Source of the DNA: Betaproteobacteria bacterium UBA2592
GTDB taxonomy: Bacteria; Pseudomonadota; Gammaproteobacteria; Burkholderiales; Rhodocyclaceae
Reading direction: 5' to 3'
DNA: 46,476 nucleotides
NCBI GenBank assembly: GCA_002340095.1
Contig: DDKS01000003.1
Span: 1-46,476, forward strand
This document shows, one piece after another, positions 18,484 through 27,270 of this stretch. Positions within the stretch are counted from its first letter, which is position 1. Every line of letters begins with the position of its first letter. The notes beneath the pieces were generated by a model. It had not been told where the DNA came from, searched no databases, and saw only the letters and a program-made list of their open reading frames with translations. A program made the translations under genes and the position numbers.

Positions 18484-19005
18484 GGATCTCACCGCTTTTC
18501 AAACAGCGGATAGCAAAGTTCGGGCAAAAAGCTCGGGCCATCAACGGTTGTACGCAGTTTGATCCGGAAATCCTCCAGCAAAGCTGTTTGTACGCCCTAC
18601 CCAAGTACCTCGTAAGGTGCGAGGCATGGCATCGGCAGTGACCTCCCACAGGGCCTTTGTAGCTTTGTAGTCTTGTAGCTACAGCCCCTCTTCCATTTCA
18701 CCCTAAAAACCGCAGTTACCCGACACCCAGGCCGATCAACAGCCGAACTTGAGGGGTCCGACAGCTGCGACATGCGCTTGAGGTAGTCGCGCACGCAGCA
18801 CCAGACGGTGGCTTTTCTCAACTGCTCCGCAGTCTCTTTCGCTCAAGCCTGAAGCCACTCTGAGACTTGCATCAGCACTTGCCGGGCCTGGTCGAAATGG
18901 GTATGCATACCGTTTCCGCCTTTCGGTGGAATATGACCCGGACCACCGACGGGGATGCTCGCGTTTTCTGTTCATGAAACCCCCGGGCTGCCTGCACCTC
19001 TGGGA
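18484..19005. other. Gene-poor region after the tRNA operon
   Basis: About 520 bp with no credible gene on either strand. The minus strand has interrupted frames. One reads MHTHFDQARQVLMQVSEW, meets a stop and continues AKETAEQLRKATVW, which could be a decayed gene, but I match it to no family. A short tandem repeat lies at 18655-18678. No clear tRNA-operon terminator is visible. Confidence 0.5.
18655..18678. repeat. Three tandem 8-bp units (ctttgtag)
   Basis: ctttgtag, ctttgtag and the variant tcttgtag lie head to tail, followed by ctacag, which can pair back with ctgtag-like ends. Too short to type. Confidence 0.6.
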
Positions 19006-21165
19006 CTACACGGCCCGTTGCCGCTCCCGCCGCCGGTAGAGCCAGGCAATGGGAGCGACGAGCAGCAGGATGCTGCCGAGAAGGAGCAGCAGCGGCCAGC
19101 GTTCCGGCTGATTCCACTCGGCCCGCAGGCGTTGCCGCTGTTGGTAGTCGAGGCGCTGGTACTTGAGGGTGTTGTTGCCCACGTCACTGGGCTTGCGGTT
19201 TTTGAGCCAGGCGTGGGTGAGGACGTAAGTCTTGGGATGGAAGGCGTAGATCCAGGGGGCGTCGTGTTGCAGGATACGGTTCATGGCGCGGATGAGGTCG
19301 AGCCGCTCCGGGGTGTTTTCCATCGCCTTCATCTGCAGGAAGAGGCGGTCATAGGCGGGATTTTGGTAGTTGGCGGAGTTCTGCCCCCCCTGGTGACGAA
19401 CCCGGCCTTCGGGACCGTGCAGGAGGAAGAGGAAGTTTTCCGGGTCCGGATAGTCGGCATTCCAGCCCAAAAAGAAGATCTGTACGGCGCCTGTTTCGAG
19501 CTTGTCCTGAAAGCGGTTGAAGTCGGTGGCGCGCACCACCAGTTGAACGCCGATCTTCTGGAACTGGCGGGTGAGCCAGTCGAGCCGGTTCTTTTCTCCC
19601 AGGCCGCCGCCGGTGGTGTCCAGATTGAGCACCAGGGGCTCACCGGTCCGGGCGTGGCGGCCGTTGGGCCAGCCGGCTTCGGCCAGCAGGCGCCGGGCTT
19701 CTTCCACTGTTTTGCGTTTGGGCTTGCCGTCTACCCAGTCATAGACGTAAGGATTCAGCCCGGCCTGGCCCGCCTCGAAGCCGAAGATGCCCGGGGGCAG
19801 CGGGCTCATGGCGGGAATGCCCCGCCCGTTCATGAAGATGGAAATGAATTCTTCCTGGTCGATGGCGATGGAGATGGCCTGACGCAACTTGGCGGCTTGT
19901 TCCTGGTTGCCGCCCACCACGGGGTCGAGCATGTTGAAACCCAGGTAGAAGGTGGAAGCACGCACGGAAGTGAGAAGCCGGATGCCCTTGGCCTGCATTT
20001 CCTCGGTCAGGGCGACTTCACCGCCCACGTTGATGCGCACGGCCTGGTCGAAGCTGTCGGAGCCGATACCCGAGGCGTCGTAGTAGCCCTGGAGAAACTT
20101 GTTCCAGTAGGGAATGGCTTCCTTCTCCCGGGTAAACACAGCCTGGTCGATGAAGGGCAAGGGTTTGCCGCAATCGACCAGGAGGCCGGCGGCTTCGTCT
20201 TCCGGCTCCCCTTCGCAGGGATAGGTTTCGCCCTGGAAGTAAGGGTTGCGGGTAAGCACCATGCGCCGGTTGGGGTCGTTCTCCGTAAGCATGTAGGGAC
20301 CGGTACCCACCGGCCACCAGTCCAGGGTCAGGTTCTTTTCGGCCATGCCGGGCTGGCTGAAGAAGCGGTCCACCTCCCGGGGCACGGGGGCGAAGAAGGG
20401 CATGGCGAGCCAGTAGGCGAACTGGGGGTAGCGGCCCTTGATGCGGATGCGCCAGGTGAGCTCGTCCACCTGCTGCACCCCTTCGAGGGGGAAGGCGTCC
20501 AGGTCCAGCCAGGGTTGGTCGGGCTTGGCCTTGTGGGCGGCTTCCAGGGCCTGGCCCAGTTCCTTCAGGCCGACGATCTTCTCGGCCATCATGCCGAAGA
20601 TGGGGGAATGCAGCCGGGGATGGGCGAGGCGCTTGATCTGGTAGATGTAGTCCTCCGCCCGTAGGGTGCGGCTGCCGGTATGGGGGAAATCCCCGATCAC
20701 GAATTTGTCCTGCAGTTCGGCCGGGGACAGGTCCAGATAGAGGGGCCGCCCCCGGTCGTCCAGGGCGAAGGCCGGATGGGGCTGGTAGCGGATACCGGGC
20801 TTGAGCTGCAATTCATAGACGCTCTCGGCCACCTGCTCCGCCGGCGCACCGGCCGGCAGGCGGCGGCCCCGGGCGTCGTAGAGTTCCGGCTCGGGCACCC
20901 GCTCGACGGTGGCGGGGATCAGGGTGTAGGGCCGCTTCAGGTAGTGGTACTGCAAGGGTGGCTGGTAGATCTGGGCCGTGAAGGTGATTTCGTCCTCGGT
21001 ATAGGACTGGGCCGGGTCCAGGTGTTTGGGACGCTCGGTGAAGGCGGTGTAGAGGATGTTGGCCCCGGCTTCCCGCGGGGGATAGGGATCATTCCAGACC
21101 TCTCCGCAGGCCGGGAGCAGCAACAGAGCCAGGAGCGGCAGCAGCAGTTTCAAGGCGTCACGCAT
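19006..21165 (-). CDS. ABC-type oligopeptide-binding lipoprotein (SBP_bac_5), C-terminally anchored
   Basis: 719 residues. The signal ends in a lipobox LLPAC (~20), giving a lipid anchor. The body is a large SBP_bac_5 ligand-binding domain (HLDPAQSYTEDE near the start; WPVGTGPYML and RNPYF in the middle; AISIAIDQEEF and LGWNADYPDPENFLFLL late), as in OppA/DppA. Unusually, the last ~30 residues form a membrane helix (RWPLLLLLGSILLLVAPIAWLY) followed by a basic RRRERQR tail. No permease or ATPase gene is adjacent, so the transport partner, if any, is elsewhere. Confidence 0.85.
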   Translation of the reverse strand: MRDALKLLLPLLALLLLPACGEVWNDPYPPREAGANILYTAFTERPKHLDPAQSYTEDEITFTAQIYQPPLQYHYLKRPYTLIPATVERVPEPELYDARGRRLPAGAPAEQVAESVYELQLKPGIRYQPHPAFALDDRGRPLYLDLSPAELQDKFVIGDFPHTGSRTLRAEDYIYQIKRLAHPRLHSPIFGMMAEKIVGLKELGQALEAAHKAKPDQPWLDLDAFPLEGVQQVDELTWRIRIKGRYPQFAYWLAMPFFAPVPREVDRFFSQPGMAEKNLTLDWWPVGTGPYMLTENDPNRRMVLTRNPYFQGETYPCEGEPEDEAAGLLVDCGKPLPFIDQAVFTREKEAIPYWNKFLQGYYDASGIGSDSFDQAVRINVGGEVALTEEMQAKGIRLLTSVRASTFYLGFNMLDPVVGGNQEQAAKLRQAISIAIDQEEFISIFMNGRGIPAMSPLPPGIFGFEAGQAGLNPYVYDWVDGKPKRKTVEEARRLLAEAGWPNGRHARTGEPLVLNLDTTGGGLGEKNRLDWLTRQFQKIGVQLVVRATDFNRFQDKLETGAVQIFFLGWNADYPDPENFLFLLHGPEGRVRHQGGQNSANYQNPAYDRLFLQMKAMENTPERLDLIRAMNRILQHDAPWIYAFHPKTYVLTHAWLKNRKPSDVGNNTLKYQRLDYQQRQRLRAEWNQPERWPLLLLLGSILLLVAPIAWLYRRRERQRAV

Positions 21166-21241
21166 GGCCGGCAGTTTAGCCCAAGCCTTGCGCCGGTGGC
21201 GCGAATGCCTTGCAGTGCAGCATGAAATTTGGCGATTCCGC

Positions 21242-21247
21242 TATAAT
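21242..21247 (+). promoter_or_regulatory. Likely -10 element of fabI
   Basis: A perfect tataat lies 31 bp before the fabI ATG; the corresponding -35 is weak. The ribosome-binding site is aggga at 21266-21270. Confidence 0.5.
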
Positions 21248-21277
21248 CCGCCGGTTCGTCCTGACAGGGAGTTACAA

Positions 21278-22075
21278 ATGGGCTTTCTCGCCGACAAGAA
21301 AATTCTGATCACCGGGGTGCTGTCCAAGCATTCCATCGCCTATGGCATTGCCAAGGCCTGCCACCGGGAAGGCGCCCAACTGGCCTTTACCTTCCAGAAC
21401 GAGCGTTTCGAGGAACGGGTGCGCAAGTTCGCCAATGAATTCGGCAGCGATCTGGTGCTGCCCTGCGACGTGGCCAGCGACGAGCAGATCGACGCGCTGT
21501 TCGACACCCTGGGCAAGGTCTGGGATGGCCTGGACGGACTCGTGCACTCGATTGCCTATGCGCCCTCCGAATCCATCGAAGGGGATTTCCTCGAAGGCAT
21601 GTCGCGGGAATCCTTCCGCATTGCCCACGAGATCTCCTCCTACAGCTACCCGGCCCTGGCCAAGGCAGCCCGCCCGATGATGAAGGGCCGCAAGGCCGCC
21701 CTGCTCGCCCTCTCCTACCTGGGTGCCGAGCGCACCATGCCCAACTACAACACCATGGGCCTGGCCAAGGCCAGCCTGGAAGCGGCCACCCGCTACCTGG
21801 CCTTCTGCCTCGGCCCTGAGGGCATCCGCGCCAATTCCATCTCCGCCGGTCCCATCAAAACCCTGGCGGCCTCGGGCATCGGCAATTTCAGCAAGCTCTT
21901 GTCCTACAACGCCCATCATGCCCCGCTGCGCCGCAACGTGACCATCGAGGAAGTGGGCAACGCCGCCGCCTTCCTGCTGTCCGACCTGGCCAGCGGCATC
22001 ACCGGGGAAATCCTCTACGTGGATGGGGGCATGCACTCCACCGCCCTGGGCAATCCGGAGCCCCTGCCCGCCTGA
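21278..22075 (+). CDS. fabI: Enoyl-ACP reductase (NADH), FabI
   Basis: 265 residues, close to the 262 of E. coli FabI. It is a short-chain dehydrogenase type with ITGVLSKHSIAYGIA at the cofactor site, LSYLGAERTMPNYNTMGLAKAS carrying the catalytic Tyr and Lys, and GPIKTLAASGI in the substrate loop. It catalyses the last step of each fatty-acid elongation cycle. The segment HSIAYAP has Ala where E. coli has Gly93, the residue altered in some triclosan-resistant mutants; several natural FabIs also carry Ala. ATG 21278 follows an aggga ribosome-binding site. Confidence 0.96.
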   Translation: MGFLADKKILITGVLSKHSIAYGIAKACHREGAQLAFTFQNERFEERVRKFANEFGSDLVLPCDVASDEQIDALFDTLGKVWDGLDGLVHSIAYAPSESIEGDFLEGMSRESFRIAHEISSYSYPALAKAARPMMKGRKAALLALSYLGAERTMPNYNTMGLAKASLEAATRYLAFCLGPEGIRANSISAGPIKTLAASGIGNFSKLLSYNAHHAPLRRNVTIEEVGNAAAFLLSDLASGITGEILYVDGGMHSTALGNPEPLPA

Positions 22076-22096
22076 CCCACCGGGCCCGCGCCCAGC

Positions 22097-22127
22097 AAAA
22101 AGCCGACCGCTTCCGGTCGGCTTTTTT
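22097..22127. terminator. Bidirectional terminator between fabI and ppiD
   Basis: aaaaagccgaccg and cggtcggctttttt form a near-perfect hairpin with A and T tracts on both sides, serving both convergent genes. Confidence 0.92.
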
Positions 22128-22162
22128 ACGCCCCCGGCCCGCAGGCCGGGAACCAGGCGGCC

Positions 22163-24031
22163 TCATTCCTTGCTGGCGAGGGCTTCCTTGTGGACTTCCA
22201 CCTTGTAGCGCTGGCGCAAGGCGGCCATGTAAGCCTCAACCTGGGCACTGGCTTCTATCCCGTTGAACTGCTGCTTCAGGGCGGCGGCCACATCCGGCCC
22301 AACTTGCGCACTTTCCACCTTGCTGACCTTGTAGAGCGCATAGCCAACGCCGGGCAGCTCCACGCCGGCGTACCCCGGAAGCCTGCCGGCATCGACGCGG
22401 AACACGGCGGCCTGGGCGGGCGGGGGCAGATTGCCAGGCGCCATGCGGGAAACGCCCTGGCTGGCGCCCCAGGCCACGACCTCGGCCTTGCCGGCCTTGA
22501 GGGCCGAGAGTTTCTCCTCGCCTTGGCTGACGGCCAGGGCCATAGCCTTTTCCTGCTTCAACCGGGCTTCGATCTCGCCCTTGACAGTCTCGAAAGGACG
22601 CAGGGTGGCGGGCTTGTAGTCGAGCTTGCGGGCCGAAACCAGAGTACCGGGAGCCACCTCCACGGCCTCGGTGTTGCGGCCGTTCTTCACCACCTCGTCG
22701 GTAAACAGCGCTTCGAGCAGTTTGGGATGGTTGAGGATGCCCTCGGCCCCCTGGCGGGTGATCCAGCCGGACTGCCGCATGGCCAGCTTGTATTGCTCGG
22801 CGGCGGGTTTGAGGCTGTCGGACTGCTCATAAACCAGGTTGGAGAAGTGCTCGGCGGCCTCGGCAAAGGCGCGTGCAGCTGCCTGGCGTTTCAGGTCGGC
22901 CTCGATCTGGCCTTTCACCTCGGCAAAGGGCTTCACCTGGGCTGCCTTGATGCCAGTCAGCTTGATGATGTGAAAGCCGAAGTCGCTCTCCACCAGGCCG
23001 GACATCTCCCCTTCCTTGAGGGCAAAGGCGGCCTCCTCGAAGGGCTTGACCATCATGCCCCGGGCAAAGAAGCCCAGGTCGCCCCCCTTGCTGGCGGAGC
23101 CGGGGTCCTGGGAACGCTGCCTGGCCAGTTCGGCGAAGCGGGCGGGATTCTTCCGCAGTTCGGCCAGCAGGGCTTCGGCCTCGGCCTTCACCTTGTCCTT
23201 GTCGCCGTTGGCGGTGGTGAGCAGGATGTGGCTGGCGCGCCGCTCCTCGGGCTGGCTGTACTGATCCTGGTGGCCATCGTACCAGGCCCTGACCTCGGCC
23301 TCGCTCACCTGGGCCTCCAGATCGCTCTGGGAAAGCACCACATACTCCACCCGGACCTGCTCGGGCAGAGTGAAGCGGGCACTGTTGTCCTCGTAGTAGC
23401 GCTGCAGGTCCGCCGCTTCCAGCCTGACCTGGGCGGCCAGGGACTGCCAGGGAATCACGGCTTCCTGCACCTGGCGGGTTTCGGCCTGCAGGCCCACCAG
23501 ACGGTCGGCCACGGCACGGGCGACGAAGGCGGATTCGCCCACGGCGCCGATCAGGGTCTGGAGGGCCAGATCACGCCGCAACTGGGCCTCGAAACCGGCC
23601 GGGCTCATGCCCTGGGCGGCCAGGGCACTTTCATAGCGCTGCTGGGAGAAACGACCGCCCTCCTGAAAGGCGGGAATGCCGGCAATCATTTCCTGCAGGG
23701 TCTGGACGCTGACGCCCAGGCGCAGCCGGCTGACTTCCTGCAGCAGCATCTGCTGATCCACCAGACCGTTCAGGACGCTCTCGCGAATGGCGGGGGAGTC
23801 CAGCAGTTTGGCATCGACACCGGGGAACTGGGCGCGCATCCGGTCCTGCTGCTCGCGCAGGGCCTGCTGGAACTGGTTCAGGGTGATCTTCACATCTCCG
23901 ACCCTGGCTACCTGGGCGGTGCCGCCATCGCTGTTCATGTAGGAATCCAGGCCCCACATGGCAAAGGGAACGGTGATCAGGAGCAAGAAGACCTGGACGA
24001 TGCGTTTGTTGTTGCGGACGGCGTCAAACAT
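22163..24031 (-). CDS. ppiD: Periplasmic folding chaperone PpiD (SurA-like)
   Basis: 622 residues, matching PpiD. An N-terminal anchor (VFLLLITVPFAMWGL, ~14-28) is followed by a SurA_N-like chaperone region and a parvulin PPIase domain (~260-360: RRASHILLTT, SASKGGDLGFFARGMMV, FGFHIIKL). A second, degenerate parvulin-like region occupies the C terminus. It sits at the SecYEG exit and helps fold secreted proteins. It follows tRNA-Asp on the same strand, separated from it by a terminator. Confidence 0.94.
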   Translation of the reverse strand: MFDAVRNNKRIVQVFLLLITVPFAMWGLDSYMNSDGGTAQVARVGDVKITLNQFQQALREQQDRMRAQFPGVDAKLLDSPAIRESVLNGLVDQQMLLQEVSRLRLGVSVQTLQEMIAGIPAFQEGGRFSQQRYESALAAQGMSPAGFEAQLRRDLALQTLIGAVGESAFVARAVADRLVGLQAETRQVQEAVIPWQSLAAQVRLEAADLQRYYEDNSARFTLPEQVRVEYVVLSQSDLEAQVSEAEVRAWYDGHQDQYSQPEERRASHILLTTANGDKDKVKAEAEALLAELRKNPARFAELARQRSQDPGSASKGGDLGFFARGMMVKPFEEAAFALKEGEMSGLVESDFGFHIIKLTGIKAAQVKPFAEVKGQIEADLKRQAAARAFAEAAEHFSNLVYEQSDSLKPAAEQYKLAMRQSGWITRQGAEGILNHPKLLEALFTDEVVKNGRNTEAVEVAPGTLVSARKLDYKPATLRPFETVKGEIEARLKQEKAMALAVSQGEEKLSALKAGKAEVVAWGASQGVSRMAPGNLPPPAQAAVFRVDAGRLPGYAGVELPGVGYALYKVSKVESAQVGPDVAAALKQQFNGIEASAQVEAYMAALRQRYKVEVHKEALASKE

Positions 24032-24063
24032 GGCAGGATTTTCGCGGCTAGGTGGACAAGCGA

Positions 24064-24090
24064 AAAAGGCGAACCGGGTTCGCCTTTTCT
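24064..24090 (-). terminator. Terminator after tRNA-Asp
   Basis: On the minus strand aaaaggcgaacc pairs with ggttcgcctttt and ends in a T tract. It lies between the tRNA 3' end and ppiD. Confidence 0.85.
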
Positions 24091-24098
24091 GGAGTTTC

Positions 24099-24175
24099 TG
24101 GCGGAGCGGACGGGACTCGAACCCGCGACCCCCGGCGTGACAGGCCGGTATTCTAACCGACTGAACTACCGCTCC
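24099..24175 (-). tRNA. tRNA-Asp (GTC), second copy
   Basis: 77 nt with CCA encoded. Acceptor ggagcgg/ccgctcc, anticodon loop ctGTCac. It equals the tRNA-Asp at 18179-18255 except for a paired change in the acceptor stem (C-G for T-A). Confidence 0.97.
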
Positions 24176-24242
24176 GCGGTCAGGGGCCAGATACTACCAC
24201 AGGCTCGGCCCACGCCCACGCACCCGGCATGGCCTGTGCGGC

Positions 24243-25253
24243 TCACTGCCGGGCGTAGTACTCCCGATACCAGGCCACGAAAAGACGCACGCCTTCCTCG
24301 ATGGGGGTTGCCGGCGCGAAGCCCACCCATTCATTGAGGGCGTCCACGTCCGCATAGGTGGCGGGCACATCGCCATCTTGCATGGGAAGGAAGTTCTTGC
24401 GGGCCTCCATGCCCAGGGCCTGCTCGATGGCGGCGATGAAGTCCATGAGCGGCACGGGGCTGTTGTTGCCGATGTTGAACACCCGGAAGGGGGCGTGGCT
24501 GGTGCCCGGGTCCGGCTGCATGGGGTCGAAATCCGGGTTGGCCGTGGCGGTTTTGTCCAGCACCCGGATCACGCCTTCGACAATGTCGTCGATATAGGTG
24601 AAGTCCCGCTTCATGTTGCCGTGGTTGAACACGTCGATGGGACGGCCTTCGAGGATGGCCCTGGTAAACAGGATGGGCGCCATGTCGGGCCGCCCCCAGG
24701 GACCATAGACGGTGAAGAAACGCAGGCCGGTGGTGGGCAGACCGTAAAGATGGCTGTAGGTGTGGGCCATCAGCTCGTTGGCCTTCTTGGTGGCAGCGTA
24801 GAGACTGACCGGATGATCCACGGCATCGTGTTCCGAAAAAGGCATCTTCATGTTGCCGCCGTAGACGCTGGAACTGCTGGCATAGACGAGGTGCTGCACC
24901 CGGTTGTGACGACACCCCTCGAGGATGTTGGTGAAACCCACCAGATTGCTGTCGATGTAGGCATGGGGGTTCTTCAGGGAATAGCGCACCCCGGCCTGGG
25001 CCCCCAGGTGCACCACCTTGTCGAAGGCTTCCTCGGCAAACAGCCTTTCCATGCCCGGCCGGTCGGCCAGATCCAGTTTGACGAAACGAAAGCCGGCCCG
25101 GGGCTCCAGGAACTTCAGCCGGTCCAGCTTCAGCTGAGGATCGTAATAGTCGTTCAGGTTGTCGAGGCCGACCACCTGGTCGCCCCGCTCCAGCAGACGA
25201 CGGGCGACGTAGCTGCCGATGAAGCCGGCAGCACCGGTGACGAGTACTTTCAT
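24243..25253 (-). CDS. NAD-dependent UDP-sugar epimerase (UDP-glucuronate 4-epimerase type)
   Basis: 336 residues. Extended SDR fold with the NAD-binding GAAGFIG (7-13), active-site serines in YASSSSVYG and catalytic YAATK (Tyr-x3-Lys). The segments GVRYSLKNPHAYIDSN and FTVYGPWGRPDMA are typical of the CapI/LspL type, which converts UDP-glucuronate to UDP-galacturonate for surface polysaccharides. The exact sugar is not proven by sequence alone. It ends 10 bp after the glmS stop on the opposite side, in the order glmS-epimerase-tRNA on the minus strand, so co-transcription with glmS is not excluded. Confidence 0.87.
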   Translation of the reverse strand: MKVLVTGAAGFIGSYVARRLLERGDQVVGLDNLNDYYDPQLKLDRLKFLEPRAGFRFVKLDLADRPGMERLFAEEAFDKVVHLGAQAGVRYSLKNPHAYIDSNLVGFTNILEGCRHNRVQHLVYASSSSVYGGNMKMPFSEHDAVDHPVSLYAATKKANELMAHTYSHLYGLPTTGLRFFTVYGPWGRPDMAPILFTRAILEGRPIDVFNHGNMKRDFTYIDDIVEGVIRVLDKTATANPDFDPMQPDPGTSHAPFRVFNIGNNSPVPLMDFIAAIEQALGMEARKNFLPMQDGDVPATYADVDALNEWVGFAPATPIEEGVRLFVAWYREYYARQ

Positions 25254-25263
25254 GGGGTTCCTT

Positions 25264-27096
25264 TCATTCCACCGTGACCGATTTGGCCAGGTTGCGCGGC
25301 TTGTCCACGTCCGTGCCCTTGATCAGGGCGGCGTGGTAGGAGAGCAGTTGCAGGGGCAGCACATGCAGGATAGGCGAGAGGGGGCCGTAGTGCTCGGGCA
25401 GGGCCAGGGTGTGCAGCCCGTCCGCATCCTGGAGCTGGCAGCCCTGGTCGGCAAACACGTAGAGCTCGCCGCCCCGGGCACGCACTTCCTGGAGGTTGGA
25501 CTTGAGCTTTTCCAGCAGGTGGTCGTTGGGAGCCACGGCGATCACCGGCATTTCCTTGTCCACCAGGGCCAGGGGGCCGTGCTTCAGTTCCCCGGCCGGA
25601 TAGGCCTCGGCATGGATGTAGGAGATTTCCTTCAGCTTCAGGGCGCCCTCCAGGGCGATCGGGTAATGTCGCCCCCGCCCCAGAAACAGGGCGTGGTGCT
25701 TGTTGGCAAAATTCCGGGCCCAGGCCGCGATTTCCGGCTCCAGGGCCAGCACCTTCTGCACGGCGACGGGCAGGTGGCGCAAGGCCTGCAGGTGTTCAAT
25801 TTCCACCGCTTCGCTCAGGCGGCCCTTCAACTTGGCCAGCACCAGGGTCAAGAGGAACAGGGCGGCCAGCTGGGTGGTAAAGGCCTTGGTGGAGGCCACG
25901 CCGATTTCGGGACCGGCCCGGGTGATGAAGCGCAGGGCACATTCCCGCACGATGGCGGACTCGGGCACATTGCAGATGGCGAGTGTCAGGGGCTGCCCCA
26001 GTTCCCGGGCGTAGCGCAGGGCCGCCAGGGTGTCGGCGGTCTCTCCGGACTGGGAAATGGCCACCACCAGCTGCCTTGGATTGGGCACCGACTCCCGGTA
26101 GCGGTATTCGCTGGCGATCTCCACCGTAACAGGGACGCGGGCGATGCTCTCGATCCAGTAGCGGGCGACCATGCCTGCGTGGCTGCTGGTGCCACAGGCC
26201 AGGATCAGCACCGCATCCACCTGCCCCAGCAGGCGGACGGCATCGGCGCCGAACAGGCCGGGCTGCAGGCTCGCCGCCCCTCCCACCATTTCCAGGGTGT
26301 TGGCCAGGGCCTCGGGCTGCTCGAAGATTTCCTTCTGCATGTAGTGGCGGTACTGCCCCAACTCCACCGCGTCGGCAGCGAGCTGGGACACCACCACGGG
26401 ACGGCTCACCACTTCGCCGCCGTCGCCATGAATCCGGCGGATCTCCAGACTGTCGGGCCGCAGATCGGCCAGATCACCGTTTTCCAGGTAGATCATCTGG
26501 CGGGTCACTTGAAGTAATGCGGAAGTGTCGGAGGCGGCGTAATAGCCCCTCTCCCCCACCCCCAGCAGCAGGGGCGAGCCTTCCCGGGCCACCACCACCC
26601 GGTCGGGCTCGGCCTCGGCGATCACCGCGATGGCGTAAGCTCCCTTCAGGCGCCGGCAGGCCAGACGCACGGCCTCGGCCAGATCCGGCTGGATCTTCAG
26701 GCAGGCGGCGATCAGGTGGGCAATGGTTTCGGTGTCGGTTTCGGAAGTGAAGGCATAGCCCTGGGCCAGCAACTCCGCCTTCAGTTCCTCGTAATTCTCG
26801 ATGATGCCGTTGTGCACCACGGCCAGGCCATCGGAGAGATGCGGGTGGGCGTTATGCTCGGCCGGTGCTCCGTGGGTGGCCCAGCGGGTGTGGGCGATGC
26901 CGGTGCCAGCCGCGAGGCCCTCGGCCCGGGCCGCCAGTTCCGCGACCCGTCCCAGAGCCCGGTGCCGCTCGATTCCCCCCTGCCGCAGCACCGCCAGTCC
27001 GGCGGAATCGTAACCCCGGTACTCCAGCTTTTTCAGTCCCTCAATCAGCACCGGGACCACATTGTCAGTCGCTGCCGCTGCCACAATGCCGCACAT
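25264..27096 (-). CDS. glmS: Glutamine-fructose-6-phosphate aminotransferase
   Basis: 610 residues, the usual length. The start MCGIVAA at 27096 exposes Cys as the N-terminal nucleophile of the glutaminase domain (1-240). It is preceded by cggag at good spacing; an in-frame extension upstream would bury that Cys and is rejected. Two SIS sugar-isomerase domains follow (CGTSSHAG and SQSGETADTL; GRGRHYPIALEGALKLKEISYIHAE). The C terminus DVDKPRNLAKSVTVE is intact. It makes glucosamine-6-phosphate for peptidoglycan and LPS. No glmS ribozyme is visible upstream. Confidence 0.96.
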   Translation of the reverse strand: MCGIVAAAATDNVVPVLIEGLKKLEYRGYDSAGLAVLRQGGIERHRALGRVAELAARAEGLAAGTGIAHTRWATHGAPAEHNAHPHLSDGLAVVHNGIIENYEELKAELLAQGYAFTSETDTETIAHLIAACLKIQPDLAEAVRLACRRLKGAYAIAVIAEAEPDRVVVAREGSPLLLGVGERGYYAASDTSALLQVTRQMIYLENGDLADLRPDSLEIRRIHGDGGEVVSRPVVVSQLAADAVELGQYRHYMQKEIFEQPEALANTLEMVGGAASLQPGLFGADAVRLLGQVDAVLILACGTSSHAGMVARYWIESIARVPVTVEIASEYRYRESVPNPRQLVVAISQSGETADTLAALRYARELGQPLTLAICNVPESAIVRECALRFITRAGPEIGVASTKAFTTQLAALFLLTLVLAKLKGRLSEAVEIEHLQALRHLPVAVQKVLALEPEIAAWARNFANKHHALFLGRGRHYPIALEGALKLKEISYIHAEAYPAGELKHGPLALVDKEMPVIAVAPNDHLLEKLKSNLQEVRARGGELYVFADQGCQLQDADGLHTLALPEHYGPLSPILHVLPLQLLSYHAALIKGTDVDKPRNLAKSVTVE

Positions 27097-27270
27097 GGAA
27101 CAAACTCCGTTTGGAAAAGTGCGGCATTTTACCCCCCGCACCGGGCGCGTCACAGGGCTGTCAGACGGCAATGGAAAGATTGCCCCCCGATTTCCCCATT
27201 TCCGTTACCCATTTATTCGGCCTAAACTCGCGCCTTTGCCGAAATCACCCAGCCGCAGCCGGAGCACACC

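Noticed and set aside
22190..24337. 715-residue plus-strand open frame opposite ppiD
   Set aside because: Shadow of ppiD; it runs through the tRNA-Asp gene and has no domain or ribosome-binding site. The same applies to long frames opposite the peptide-binding protein, parC, thrS and ettA.
27097..27270. Possible glmS ribozyme or riboswitch before glmS
   Set aside because: The gap is short, has an ordinary ribosome-binding site and shows no ribozyme core; that ribozyme is known mainly from Gram-positive bacteria.
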